From Diabrotica undecimpunctata (taxonomy: Eukaryota; Arthropoda; Insecta; Coleoptera; Chrysomelidae), in assembly GCF_040954645.1 (NCBI RefSeq), contig NC_092810.1, forward strand, positions 74,054,660-74,118,659: a stretch of DNA of 64,000 bases, given 5' to 3'. Below are positions 1 through 10,248 of the stretch, piece by piece. Positions within the stretch are counted from its first letter, which is position 1, and the number at the start of each line of letters is the position of its first letter. Under the pieces are notes generated by a model. That model was not told where the DNA came from. It ran no database searches and saw only the letters and a list, made by a program, of their open reading frames with translations. The translations under genes and the position numbers were made by a program.

Positions 1-187
1 AATAGAACCTGTCGAACTTAGATAAAAGAAATTTACTTGATAGGTACTAGTAAAATCAAGAAAATTTTAGACAAGCGTTCAAAGATTTTTTGAATGAAAT
101 GAAAGATTTTTTGTTAAAGTAAAAACAAAGTATTAGATTTGAATAAAACGTTACGTAATTTTAATTTTTATGTTAACTATATAATAG

Positions 188-458
188 ATGGAAATATCCC
201 ACCCGTCTAGAGTACCAAGGCCGAAATATGACCACATCAGAATTCCGCTCGATCAAGCTGTAATGACAACTTTGATTTTGGATATGATGTCAACTTCCAA
301 AGCTGTAAAAAACTATAACCCAAGACGAAGAAACTGTTATATGCCAAACGAAAGACCTCTCACCTATTTCAAAATTTATACTCAACAGAACTGTAAACTG
401 GAGTGTTTAACTAACTACACACTAAACAAATGCGGTTGCACCACTGCATACATGCCAA
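188..458 (+). CDS. DEG/ENaC (pickpocket-type) sodium channel, internal exon of the extracellular domain
   Basis: This exon encodes part of the extracellular cysteine-rich domain of a degenerin/ENaC channel of the insect pickpocket family, which are plasma-membrane amiloride-sensitive cation channels. The diagnostic stretch is the conserved run with NERPLTYFKIYTQQNC, then LECLTNYTLNKCGC and YMP near the exon end. The exon is preceded by an AG at 186-187 and followed by a consensus donor GTAAGT at 459, leaving one base of a split codon (phase 1). The ATG at the exon start is probably an internal codon, because the N-terminus, TM1 and earlier ectodomain are missing and should lie left of the window. 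Family membership is clear from the motif; which pickpocket paralogue it is cannot be decided. Confidence 0.9.
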
Positions 459-513
459 GTAAGTAAATGTGTATTTAAATTAAAAATTGTCACCATTTAA
501 ATTTGCATTTTAG

Positions 514-573
514 GAGAGAATGTCACTAGAATTTGCAATGGTGTTGATAATCATTGTGTTTATTTGGCTGAAA
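514..573 (+). CDS. DEG/ENaC channel, 60-bp micro-exon
   Basis: A short exon between AG at 512-513 and GTAAGT at 574 continues the channel in phase: the split codon from the previous exon completes as Arg, giving MPRENVTRIC followed by a second Cys and YLAE. This is the usual pickpocket order of MPRE, Cys, Cys and an AE-type end. It is 60 bp, phase 1 to phase 1, so skipping it would keep the frame but remove two ectodomain cysteines. It lies 55 bp after the preceding exon and immediately before the 36.3-kb intron. Confidence 0.85.
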
Positions 574-643
574 GTAAGTTTTATGTTTATTTTTATATTT
601 AATTTGTTAAAGTGTCGTTAATTAAAATTTGTTAAGTGTGTCG

Positions 644-651
644 TATATATA

Positions 652-734
<83 letters not shown>
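644..734. repeat. (TA)n microsatellite
   Basis: An almost pure TA dinucleotide tract of about 90 bp with one interruption near its left end. It is one of several TA tracts in the window; others host insertions, this one does not. Confidence 0.95.
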
Positions 735-737
<3 letters not shown>

Positions 738-1340
738 CCGAACGATTTCCGCGATTGGTACAATTAAACCTAAAGCTAAGATTAATATACTATTATAAGA
801 ATTAATATTAAACTCAACAGTTTTCCGGGTAGAACCTCGTCGATTATAATTGCGCTGAGCTTTCAACATCCTCTCTGATGTCTTCTTTAGGGTTGTCGAG
901 GTCTCTGTCTTCTGAGCCCCTCGACACTACTACACTGATCACTAACCATTACTGCTTCTGGAAACAGAAGACCGTTCATGTATATCGGCGATGGTGACGT
1001 GCTTTGTGTGGCGGTTGGCGTCGGGGTTAGCTTGGGGGTTAGCTAGGGGATTGGCGCGGGTATTGGCGCGTGGATTGGCGCGAATATTTCTGATAGTAGG
1101 ATTTTGGTTGGCGGATTAAGCGGACGATATTTTCTTTATAAGAGATCTCCATGTCAATGGTAACCATATGCCGTCATCTCTTTTATTAGGGCGATTTAAC
1201 CTTTTTTCTATTTTTATGGCTCCTCCTAAACACTTTCAAATTTAAGACTGAAACTCAGAAGCGCAATGTTGAAACCCACTTAAGTGGTTCATAACTTTTC
1301 TGATACCCCTATTTCGACCATTGGCACTTAAGCTTTAGCA
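735..1340. other. No gene seen; short G-rich degenerate tandem repeat inside
   Basis: I see no coding region here. Positions about 1003-1090 contain a degenerate array of 12-16-bp units around ATTGGCGCG and GGGGTTAGC, GC-richer than the surroundings. It may be the 5' non-coding part of the Penelope-like relic that follows, but nothing proves this. Confidence 0.4.
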
Positions 1341-2480
1341 AAAGTTTTTACTTGCTCTGTTTCCCCAAATCACAGTCCAATTGAGACAATCATCTGTCAA
1401 ACTGAAGAAGCCATCTCTAATTTACCTTCCGAAGATACTAAAATAACTGGACAAGACATCTCTAGAGTTCTTAAAACCTCAAAGTCTCCTACTTCGAACA
1501 TTAGTCAATCCTAGAAAAAAGCCCTGAAAGAACTTCAGTCAAATCCAAATCTAATAATTCTTTTTAGAATTATTAGATTTGCCATCATGAATAAAACATC
1601 TCTTCCTGCTGACGTAAAACAATATTTAATTCCTCTTGAAAAGTCTTCCAGAACACTTCGAATATACGGCATACCCAAAAATTCACAAACCCGATATTCA
1701 CACACGTCCCATTTTCCGTATAAACAACTGCCTTACACAACCATTGGCCGAATATTTGACCAAAACTCTACAACCTCTCGCCGAAAATGCTTCATCCTTC
1801 GTCAAAAATTGTTTTCATTTCATTGAACTTGTTAAATAATACCCTAACTTATTTTCAGACATTCTAGTAAGTTTCGATATCGTTTCACTCTTTACAAATA
1901 TACCTATAGACGAAACTCTTAATATGCTGAAAACTAAATACAGTATCCAGCAAGATCAATTATCTCTCATTAAACATTGTATGTCCAACACTTGTTTCAT
2001 CTTTCAAAATCAATTCTTCAGACAAATAAATGGTGCCCCAATGGGCTCCCCATTATTTTCAGTAATTTCCAGTATCGTTATGAGAGACTTCGAGACCCGA
2101 GCACTATTTACATCAATGACGATACATTCTTCATTTGGTCCCATGGCAGGGATGCTTTGGTGTCTTTTCAAACCCATGTAAATGGTATACACCCTAGTAT
2201 CCAGTTTACGATGGGGGTGAACACTAATTCATCTCTACAGTTTCCGGACGTACTCGCAAGGAAAAACCAATACTAAGGTTTTCATCACTTTGATTGTCGA
2301 AAACCCACCCATACCAATCGTTACTTGCATGCCAACTCTCATCATCCACCTTCACAAGCTAATTCAATGATCCTTGTCTTCAGACCAATACGCCTTTGCG
2401 ACGATGCAAGTAGACCCGCTGAGCTCTCTAGTTTAAAACAAGCCCTAATCCAAAACGGTTACCGCGAAAATCACTAAATT
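1340..2480 (+). pseudogene. Penelope-like element (PLE) reverse transcriptase, decayed
   Basis: Three frames must be combined to follow a Penelope-type reverse transcriptase, a telomerase-related RT class. In order one sees KIHKPDIHTRPIF (the PLE template-region motif), then VSFDIVSLFTNIPIDETL (motif A), GAPMGSPL (motif B), YINDDTFFIW (motif C) and FTMGVNTN further on. A tail near 2390-2470 resembles the PLE region after RT. Frameshifts separate these blocks, and a perfect hairpin replaces part of the N-terminal region at 1547-1580. No GIY-YIG endonuclease is visible; the element stops where a mariner-like element begins at 2529. Not functional. Confidence 0.8.
1547..1580. repeat. Perfect 15-bp inverted repeat with 4-nt loop inside the Penelope relic
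   Basis: Arms 1547-1561 and 1566-1580 are exact reverse complements around a TTTT loop. The hairpin sits where PLE coding sequence would be expected, suggesting a templated switch or fold-back repair that copied one arm. Confidence 0.9.
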
Positions 2481-2528
2481 TCAACCCAAACACTCCGTGA
2501 CTCGGAGAGTAGGTGGTGCTTATCTGTA

Positions 2529-3022
2529 CCGGGTGGTCTAATAAGCCGATCTCTCGGCTATATATCAGAAACTATTTATGTTATAACTTTAGGAGAAAAA
2601 ATTCCTGAGGCCTAAATTCCGCACAAAGTTGTTCAAGTACTTTTTTTTAATTTTTTTAAAGAAAGGGCGGAGGAGAGTGGGAAAGTATTTGCGGATAAAT
2701 ACCTATAACTTTAGTTTGGATTAACCGATTTTAACGAAATTAGTGTCATTATAAAGAGTGTGAATGATTTAATTCACATCTACTATAAAACAATAGCATT
2801 TAGTTTTAATTGTCATGGGTAGAGGGTACTTTCTAATAGAACAAATTAAAATTTGTTTTTCTTCAAAATGTTTAATGGAAACACCTATTTATTGTAAATT
2901 ATAATGTAACTAGATTAACATCGTAACAAAATGGCGCAAACCGCATGTTGATAGCTTATGTCAAACTCGAGATATGAATAAAAACGCATAAACATAAGTA
3001 AGAATAGTATTGACTCACCCTT
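2529..3022. repeat. Left long inverted arm of the mariner-like element
   Basis: About 495 bp that is the reverse complement of 8676-9322, with an internal deletion of about 150 bp after GGCCT. It is non-coding and ends inward with GACTCACCC. Confidence 0.85.
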
Positions 3023-3080
3023 TATTATAACTTAAAATTAAATATGTGAAAGATCATACAAATATCTCGATCATTAAAAC

Positions 3081-4471
3081 TTAATATCCAATTAAATGTT
3101 CAAATTGTTTTCCATCGTTGTCCACACAAAGATGTAATCTTTCGCGCGTAGACATACCAGCTGCTTCAATCTCATTTGTTGATATACTATTTATTGCGTT
3201 TATAATGCGCTGTTTCATGTCATCTCGCATGGTTGGTCGAGTTTGGTACACTAAGTCCTCTAATCTTCTTCACAGATAAAAGTCCAGACATGTTAAGTCA
3301 GGAGATCTAGCTGGCCATGAAAATATACTTCCCCTTCCAATCCATTTATTTGGATAACTTGAATACAAATAATCTCGAACTCGTCTGGAAAAGTGCGCAG
3401 GACACCCGTCATGTTGTAATACCATATCTCTTCTTGTTTGTAAGGAAATATCTTCCAATAAAACAGGCAACTGATTTTCCAGAAAATCCAAATATGTTTC
3501 GCTATTTAAAGTTCTATCAAAGAAATATGGACCTACGATCTTTCCATCAACTATACCACACTAAACATTAAGACTCCATCTACCTTGAACCTGCACCTCA
3601 TGTATCCAGTGCGGATTTTCTTCTGCCCAATATAACACCACCGCACTATTAAACGTAGCCTCTGTTCACAAAATCTTTGACATGATATGCGGTTTTTCTT
3701 CTAACAGACCTAACATCCAATTGCAATAATCCAACCTTGCATCAAAATCTCTCATTTAAAGCTTGGTGGAGAACTGCAGGATAAGGACGCAGTCTAAAAA
3801 ACAGAACAACAAATATTGGTGAAAAAGAAACCACTATATTTACTAAAACTTAAAAAATCTTGAAAAATCCACAATTTTTCACAAGATAAATCATGCATAA
3901 TTATTTTTAAGAAAGGGATAATAGGATAAAAGCGCCGTGTTGCCGTTTTTATAAGATTTTATTTTAGACCGAAATACGTATAAGCGGATGCGCAGTCACC
4001 CTGTACGTGAAATCAAATCTTAACTGTCTTTTTCTTTTTATTTTTATTTTATTTGGTTTTGAAAATTAGTTTACGGATTTTATTAAAATAACAGTTGAAT
4101 CTAAAGTTTAAAGGGAATTCCAAGTTTTTGACCTAAACGTTCATTTTATAATACGAAAAACCAACCTGTAATATTTTAAAATCCTTAGAACAGTAGTTTT
4201 GGGTATGTTTAATTCTATAGAGATTTGCCGACTACTTATATATGGATTCTGTTGAATTAAAGCAAGAACATTGATTGAATTATCTTGTCGGTCATACATC
4301 TACTATGTCGTTTAAAACAAGGACGATGAAAACTATCAGTTTCTCTTAATCTTCTTGCCTTTCTTTCAAATACTTCTTTGCCATAATGTCTCCTATCAGG
4401 ATATCTTACAGAATATATACGTGGGGCATTTTGGTGACATTGAAATAAACTCCAATAATATACAATTCTGC
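3081..4471 (-). pseudogene. Mariner-like transposase (DUF4817/DDE type), main part
   Basis: Read on the minus strand from 4471 to a stop at 3081, this is a mariner-like cut-and-paste transposase. The N-terminal helix-turn-helix contains RYPDRRHYG and RLRETDSF, as in insect DUF4817-type transposases. The catalytic core keeps QHDGCPAHFS, WIGRG, WPARSPDLT and LDFYL, and the C-terminus has CVDNDGKQFEHL. Several frameshifts and stops occur between about 3500 and 4250. Its first codons are at 8362-8376, displaced by the inserted Sola-like transposon. Not functional. Confidence 0.8.
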
Positions 4472-4475
4472 ATTT

Positions 4476-4510
4476 CTGTACCGTAGAGGTAAAGGGTAGT
4501 ATATCCATTT
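4476..4510. repeat. Left terminal inverted repeat of the Sola-like transposon
   Basis: Reverse complement of 8327-8361 with about two mismatches, directly after the ATTT duplication at 4472-4475. Confidence 0.9.
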
Positions 4511-4790
4511 AGTGAAGTTTTGAGATAATGGGAAAATAAGATGAGTTCCAGATAATTATTGCAACCATTCTTAATCTGAAGACATATGAAATTATGTATT
4601 TATATAATTGTAACGTTATATTTTAGTTAATCAATATTGTCCTACTGTGATAAAAAATTTGTTTATATATTACATAATATTGGGACTTAAGGTCTTTTGC
4701 CTCGGCATGTACCGGCAGATAAAACATTGTAAAAAATAGTAAGTGCCTACATAAATTCAAACAAAAACACAAAAAATGATAAAAAAACAT

Positions 4791-6865
4791 TTATTCATCA
4801 TCGCTATCATCAACTTTTTTTGTAGTAACAACTAAATTTCTATAGAACTCCTGAAACTGACTGGGGATCCATTGTAAAAGGATTAGTAAGTGATCCTTTT
4901 TCTTTTGTGTGATCCCTTTTGGTTTTTGATATCGTAGTGGTAACTGCTCTGGAAGATTGATCGCAGTTGCTGTTCTTCTAGCGACGTGTAATTCTTTGGG
5001 TCTAATTTCTTCAAAAGCCTCTTTATAAAAAATTATGGTCGGTGTGTCTTTTTTTACTTGGAATTGGACTACGTTTGAAATGAGGAAATTATTATTGTCG
5101 GCATTTTTCTTTTTACTGATGAATAGGGATTGAGATTGAGAGTAAAGTACTTCAAAATTTTTGAAGTCATCCTTGTCCATTTTAATCACCTGAGCACCTA
5201 CGGAACTGATTAATTGCTGCCAATCCCAAGGCGTTACGATCTGCATTGTTGGCTGTTTTTTTACAGATCTTTCAATTATAGCGTGCACTTGGTCAGCTTC
5301 TAAATGAGTGTGTCCTCTCAGTAAATATTTATGGTTAACTACTTTTAAATTAGGGCAGATGTTGAAAAGCCAAAAGTAGCTCATCATTACCATAACATTG
5401 CGGTTTTGACTAGGGCAATTATCTGACCAAATAACCAATTCTTCCACATCAGTTTGTGATAGAACTGTCATAGCCCATTTAGTTAATGCCGAGGCAATTT
5501 CATGGCCACCCCTTCCAGCTTCGGATTCGTCCCAGATAAGGCAATACGATTTATTTTCTGTGGCGTCGTATATCGTGAAATTTATAGTCCATAATTTCAG
5601 CTTGTAGAAACTTTGGTTATTTGTCAAACAGGGCGTAGGCAAGCATTTCTGCAAATCACACATTATAATTTTAGTTTTTCCAGCTGATTTTTTGCTTTCA
5701 TTTTTATCGTTTGCTTTCATTTTGTATCGACTTTCTGCTTCTTGAAGATGTTGTTCATAATTTCGCCGTAATGTTATTGTTTCTTGCTCGGAACAGTTTT
5801 TTAATTGTAGCATAAACCGATCGCAACTATCACAAGTATCCACGGAAACCGATTTAAATGCTAAATTAAAATCATTATTGAAAATTTTTTTATACAGCCA
5901 TAATTTAACAATTTCATTATTTGGAATGTGGTCTTCTTCACACTTTAAGGTATATAATTTGTACATTTTTTCACGGCTCAATTCTGGTCCTAGATATTTC
6001 TTGGCAGTTTTGGATCGAGAATAATGACTTTCGTAGCACGGAAACGACTTAATGTGCTCTCGTACTCGATCCAAAACCGCTTCTGGTGTTTTATTAATTG
6101 GTTCATGCCTTCCCCTATGGTCTTGTGCCACAAAGCCTCCCATATTGTCGTTTTTTAGAACGTTACGTACAACTGTTTCTGAAATATTTAGAGTGTTTAA
6201 AAAAAATTTTTTACATACGTCAATTTTTTTTACACCTCCATCTAACTTTATATCAAAATTATAAGAAATGCTGACTTCTCTCGGCCTTTTAGAATGGTTT
6301 TTAGGTCTACGACGTATTACACTCTTCGGAGTGATATGCGAGCGCACAAATTGACGCTTTAACTCCCAATTTTTTGTGTTACACCAATAATTCTCAAAAA
6401 TTTGCTGTCTTACAGCTTCTGCTATTTTTTCTGAACATTTTAGTCGACAAGGAGGGCAAGGGGGCTTCATTGCTTTAGCTTTTACAATTTTACCTGATTT
6501 ATTGATGTGTTCCTTTCCTCCTAATGTTGCCTCTACTCTTTTTGTTACTTTCCAAGTTTCTGGTTTCTTATGACGTCTTTTCTTTTTGATTTGGTTATTA
6601 GTTTCCGTTTCATTTTCAGTCAAGTTTTTGTCAAGTTGAACATCTTCATCATCATCTGCTTCCAATTCACCATTATTGTCTACCAAATAATTGCTACTGT
6701 AGCTATTGTTATTGCTGTCCATATTTTCTCCATCATCGTCTGTGTAATCAGGGTCTTTTACGCTATCATCATCGCTAACACATTCTTCAGTTAAATTAGA
6801 CAAATAATTGCAATTTTGAGCACGGCTTGTTGAAGCTTGAGCAATATCAGAGGCGTTCGTCGATT
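4791..6865 (-). CDS. Putative transposase of the Sola-like element, exon 2 (bulk of the protein)
   Basis: It starts after the acceptor TTTACAG at 6866 and runs open to TAA at 4791. The N-terminal 80 residues are Asp/Glu/Asn-rich and disordered, followed by a basic KKKRRHKK segment that could act as nuclear targeting or DNA contact. A Cys-containing block (CPPCRLKC) precedes an IFENYW motif typical of the DUF7869-associated N-terminus. The C-terminal half has a probable RNase-H-like core: CDLQK, then WDESEAGRGGHEIASAL, WSDNCPSQNRN, RGHTHLEADQ and an IIERS helix. These supply candidate acidic residues D...D...D/E. Known: DUF7869-type proteins are abundant in arthropod genomes without assigned function. 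Inferred: this is a transposase, because it fills a TIR- and duplication-bounded element and recurs twice more in the window. A domesticated role is unlikely here. Confidence 0.75.
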
Positions 6866-6933
6866 CTGTAAATAAAAAAATTTATTTTTATTTAATCTTC
6901 TCTATCTGTCGAACTGTTAACAGTACACAGAAT

Positions 6934-7031
6934 AATTTATTATATTAAATGGGAATAAAGCCACAATTTATTTTTAAATGAATTTATTTAAAAATAAATT
7001 GTGGCTTTATTTCCATTTAAAATAATAAATT
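6934..7031. repeat. Foldback element in the transposase intron
   Basis: Arms of 46 bp (6934-6979 and 6986-7031) around a 6-nt centre, with two mismatches; the inner 19 bp are perfect. The core GCCACAATTTA is shared with the larger foldback at 37722-37928. Confidence 0.85.
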
Positions 7032-7260
7032 ACATAAGATACCACAAGAAAATAACTTCAGAACAATATACAGAATAAAGCAAAAAATGGATTAGAGGCA
7101 TTGTTGTGTGATTCTCAAAAAAAGCAGCAAGTTCACTATTTTGCAGGTTGATGTTTTCTTAGAAAGATAATACAATACCAGTTACTACAAAAATACTACT
7201 TAAGGGGATGGGTACGAACTTTCGACTTCAATGATATTTAAATGGGATTCATTTTTTTTA

Positions 7261-7528
7261 GAATTCTGAGAAAACTAATAAGTATTTCTGAAAAATTTAA
7301 ACTCAGAATGGAAGATTACCTTTATTACCGAGGGACGACAGTCCCTGAAAACTTCTATAATGTTTATTTTAATAAGTTACGGGGGTGAAAAACGAAGAGA
7401 AAATGTAGTGTGATTTTGAATTTGAAATATCTCATTCAAAACAAATTTTTATTCATTCTAAGGGACTTTCGGCCCTTTCATTTTGCGTTTAAATTTGTTA
7501 AAAATACTTATTAGTTTTCTCAGGATTC
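7261..7528. repeat. MITE-like element in the transposase intron
   Basis: Ends 7261-7287 and 7502-7528 are inverted repeats matching at 26 of 27 positions (GAATTCTGAGAAAACTAATA and onward). The 268-bp unit is non-coding. No clear target duplication is visible. Confidence 0.6.
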
Positions 7529-7925
7529 GAAATAAACGATAACATTTAAAATACATAGAAAATTTTGAAAGGCGTCAAAATTGTGCATTTTTGTTCCTTT
7601 CCCCTTACTGGTTATATTAATTTTGTATTAGTATTAGATTTTACAAATATTTGTTGAAGATTAAGAATTTCAATTACTTTAAAAAAGGAGCAATAAATGT
7701 ACTTATGCATCTGAGAATTGGGCAGTGAATAAAACAACATAATATCTACCGGTCAGAACTCTTACAACAGCAATATTTTCAAATGCCCAAACTATAAAGA
7801 CTCTAAAGAGCAAGAACAAGTAAACACCTACTATATAAAACGTGACAAACCAACATTTTTAGAACATGTTAACAATTTCCTAGTGTTATAAGATTATATA
7901 AAAATTAAAACTTAACCGCACTTAC

Positions 7926-8031
7926 CGTCTACGGTCAAATTTTCAGCTTTTGCTTTTTCCACAATCGCACATATCCTCGATCCAACCATGTTTTTTAAAT
8001 TTTCCAAAGTTTTAGAGTCTTTGGAATTCAT
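7926..8031 (-). CDS. Putative transposase of the Sola-like element, exon 1
   Basis: Minus-strand ATG at 8031-8029 opens 35 codons (MNSKDSKTLENLKNMVGSRI...). It ends at a consensus donor (G then GTAAGT, intron from 7925 downward), leaving one base of a split codon. I chose this exon because the large downstream reading frame lacks an ATG at its start, is preceded by a good acceptor, and joins in phase to this segment. The joined protein is 726 residues. RNA evidence would settle the splice. Confidence 0.6.
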
Positions 8032-8326
8032 TTTTGCTTTTATTTTTTGTAACTGTCAACTATCTATCAAGTAAAACGCTCTGTCAATCAAGGTGACTAA
8101 CACTTGTCTGGAGATACTGCTGTTTACCGCGCGCGAAATAGCCTGCTCGATAAACAAATCCGACAGCGGATGGAGTTACTATGCTTTACCTCGTTCTCCA
8201 AAGGATATACTACTTTTTCTTATAAGAATATCTAGGCCACCAGTAATACTTCACATACCATCTTTTGCCACAAATAAGATTGGAACATTTTAAGCTTAGC
8301 CAAAGTATTAAGTCCAAATTAGAAAA

Positions 8327-8361
8327 AAATGGAGTTACTACCCTTTACCTCTACGGTACAG
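8327..8361. repeat. Right terminal inverted repeat of the Sola-like transposon
   Basis: Mirror of 4476-4510, directly followed by the ATTT duplication at 8362-8365. Confidence 0.9.
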
Positions 8362-8376
8362 ATTTGATATACTCAT
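8362..8376 (-). pseudogene. First codons of the mariner-like transposase, separated by the insertion
   Basis: Minus-strand ATG at 8376-8374 followed by SISN leads into the ATTT duplication at 8362-8365. It rejoins the remaining transposase at 4471 as an AEL-type N-terminus once the 4476-8361 insertion and one ATTT copy are discounted. This matches the usual start of the family and shows that insertion hit the fifth codon. Confidence 0.7.
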
Positions 8377-8675
8377 CACGAATTATTAGTACTGATAATT
8401 AATTAATAATATTACCAATATTAATGTCTATTGAAAAAAGTGCAATCTTCAATTCGAATTATAATATAGCACTTCTTAACAATGTTTTGACTGCTGTCAA
8501 TAAATAAACAATATGAACTCCCCGTCAAATACATTGTCGTAGCCTACTTAGTTTCGAAAAAACACCTTTTAATCATATGAAATAACAATGGTCAAAATAG
8601 ATATCAACATTAAGATTCTTCTACTATAAAAAAATTTGAAAGTACCTACTGACTCTTTTTTAAATTTATTTTATA

Positions 8676-9322
8676 ATACAGGGTGAGTCAATACTATACT
8701 TACTTACGTTTATGCGTTTTTATTCATATCTCGAGTTCGACAAAAGCTATTAACATGCGGTTTGCGCCATTTTGTTACGAATTTAATCCAGTTCCATTAT
8801 AATTTACAATAAATAGGTGTGTCTATTAAACGTTTTGAAGAAAAACAAATTTTAATTTTTTCTATTCGATAGTACCCTCTACCTGTGGCAATTAAAACTA
8901 AATGCAATTATTTTATAGTAGATGTAAATTAATTCATCCACACTCTTTGCAATGACAGTAATTTTGGTAAAATCGGTTGATTCAAACCAAAGTTATAGGT
9001 GTTTATTCCTTCCTTCTTTCCCACTCTCCCCCACCCTTTATTTGAAAAAATTAAAAAAAGTACTTAAACAACTTTATGCAGAATTTAGGCCTCTTTCTAG
9101 TTTTCTTATTTAACACTTGGTATAATTAGGCATATTTCCCAAAAAAACTGGTTTTCAAAGTTTTCTTCATAGGTTACGCCCCCTAGCGGTTAACCCAGAA
9201 ACTTGAAATTTATTTTCAGCGATTTCTCTTGACCACTTTTACTAAGGAATATTTTCTCCTAAAGTTATAACATGAATAGTTTCTAATATATAGCCGAGAG
9301 ATAGGCTTATTGGACCACCCAG
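8676..9322. repeat. Right long inverted arm of the mariner-like element
   Basis: About 647 bp, inverted relative to 2529-3022 and about 150 bp longer. It starts CAGGGTGAGTCAATA and ends with the outer terminus next to TA at 9323. Confidence 0.85.
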
Positions 9323-9392
9323 TACAACAGGTTTATGGTCTATTTATTTGATTTTTAGCTGTGATGGTAGAAGGTTAAAAACAAATAATTAA

Positions 9393-10060
9393 CATGTCAA
9401 GCGTATATTTTCGAGAAGAAAAGATTTAAATGGTGAATGGTATTACGGAAACTATTCTACGATTCTATTGTAGAAATAATACAGTTATTTATTACAGCTT
9501 TTGACAATCGCCCAATTCCGGCAGAGAAAATAGTTCGATCAAGTATTAAAAACTTGGAAAATTTTGGTTACATAAATACCTGTATGAAATGTCATCCAAC
9601 GGATCAACCACGATCGAAACAAATTTCTGTTGAACGCGAAGCTCGCAAAATGCAAGTTTGTTTAACTGCTGAATAAATTGCGGACGAATTTGACCTAAAG
9701 AAGAGAACTGTAAGAACTTTTTTCAGGCGATTATTTCAAACTTATGGAATTTTATAAAACTATAATATATTATGATAGAGAAATCGAATAAGAACAATAA
9801 CTTTTAAAAAATGTTTTGTTTTCCGATGAATTTTCATTCACAATCCATAAACGCTATAATCCATCTGTCATCCGGTATTGGTCTAGAGATAATAAATAAA
9901 AAAATTGTTTATTGCTGTGAAAACAAAATACCCAAAGAAATTAAATGTGTGAACTGGACTTTATAACGATAATGTAATTGGTCCATTTTCTATTATGGGT
10001 AATCTAAATGGACGTAAGTATCTAGATTTGTTGCGCAATTAGATTTTTCCAGCAGTTACT
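9393..10060 (+). pseudogene. Second mariner-like transposase relic, 5' half only
   Basis: From ATG at 9393 one reads SSVYFREEK, and in other frames helix-turn-helix-like and early catalytic blocks (RPIPAEKIVRSSIK; a later stretch with DEFSFTI in the position of the first catalytic Asp). Multiple stops and frameshifts interrupt it. It ends at a TA tract near 10090, so the catalytic C-terminal half is missing. It is a different copy from the one at 3081-4471 and is oriented oppositely. Confidence 0.6.
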
Positions 10061-10084
10061 TATTTAAGTTAGTAACATCATTGT

Positions 10085-10085
10085 G

Positions 10086-10153
<68 letters not shown>

Positions 10154-10165
10154 CTATATATATGG

Positions 10166-10244
<79 letters not shown>
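10085..10244. repeat. (TA)n tract, left side of the solo LTR
   Basis: TA dinucleotides with a central TAGCTATATATATGGCTATA interruption. The solo LTR begins directly at its right end; the last four bases ATAT are repeated after the LTR. Confidence 0.95.

Positions 10245-10248
<4 letters not shown>

Larger units (their letters stand above)
4476..8361 (-). mobile_element. Apparently intact DNA transposon, DUF7869/Sola-like, 3,886 bp
   Basis: The ends are inverted repeats of about 35 bp (4476-4510 and 8327-8361) beginning CTGTACCGTAGAGGTAAAGG, with a two-base difference near position 28. They are flanked by the direct duplication ATTT (4472-4475 and 8362-8365). Inside is one two-exon gene with no disabling lesion. 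Four-bp duplications and a transposase of over 700 residues with acidic RNase-H-like motifs fit the Sola superfamily, but that assignment is inferred. The element lies inside the mariner-like transposase, so it arrived later. Its intron carries two smaller inverted-repeat elements. Confidence 0.85.
2529..9322 (-). mobile_element. Mariner-like DNA transposon with long inverted arms, split by a later insertion
   Basis: The outer ends are C(C/T)GGGTGGTC(T/C)AATAAGCC, flanked by TA at 2527-2528 and 9323-9324, the target duplication typical of Tc1/mariner elements. The left arm (2529 to about 3022) and right arm (about 8676-9322) are inverted copies of each other; the left lacks about 150 bp present in the right. 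Between them lies a minus-strand mariner transposase relic, interrupted by the 3.9-kb Sola-like element. Without that insert the element is about 2.9 kb. An alternative reading is two independent MITEs in opposite orientation flanking a mariner, but similarity continues slightly inward past 3022 and 8676, favouring one element. Confidence 0.65.

Noticed and set aside
4257..4508. 83-codon minus-strand frame beginning inside the transposon terminus
   Set aside because: Its first codons come from the Sola-like terminal repeat, the rest from the mariner transposase; a chimera across an insertion junction.
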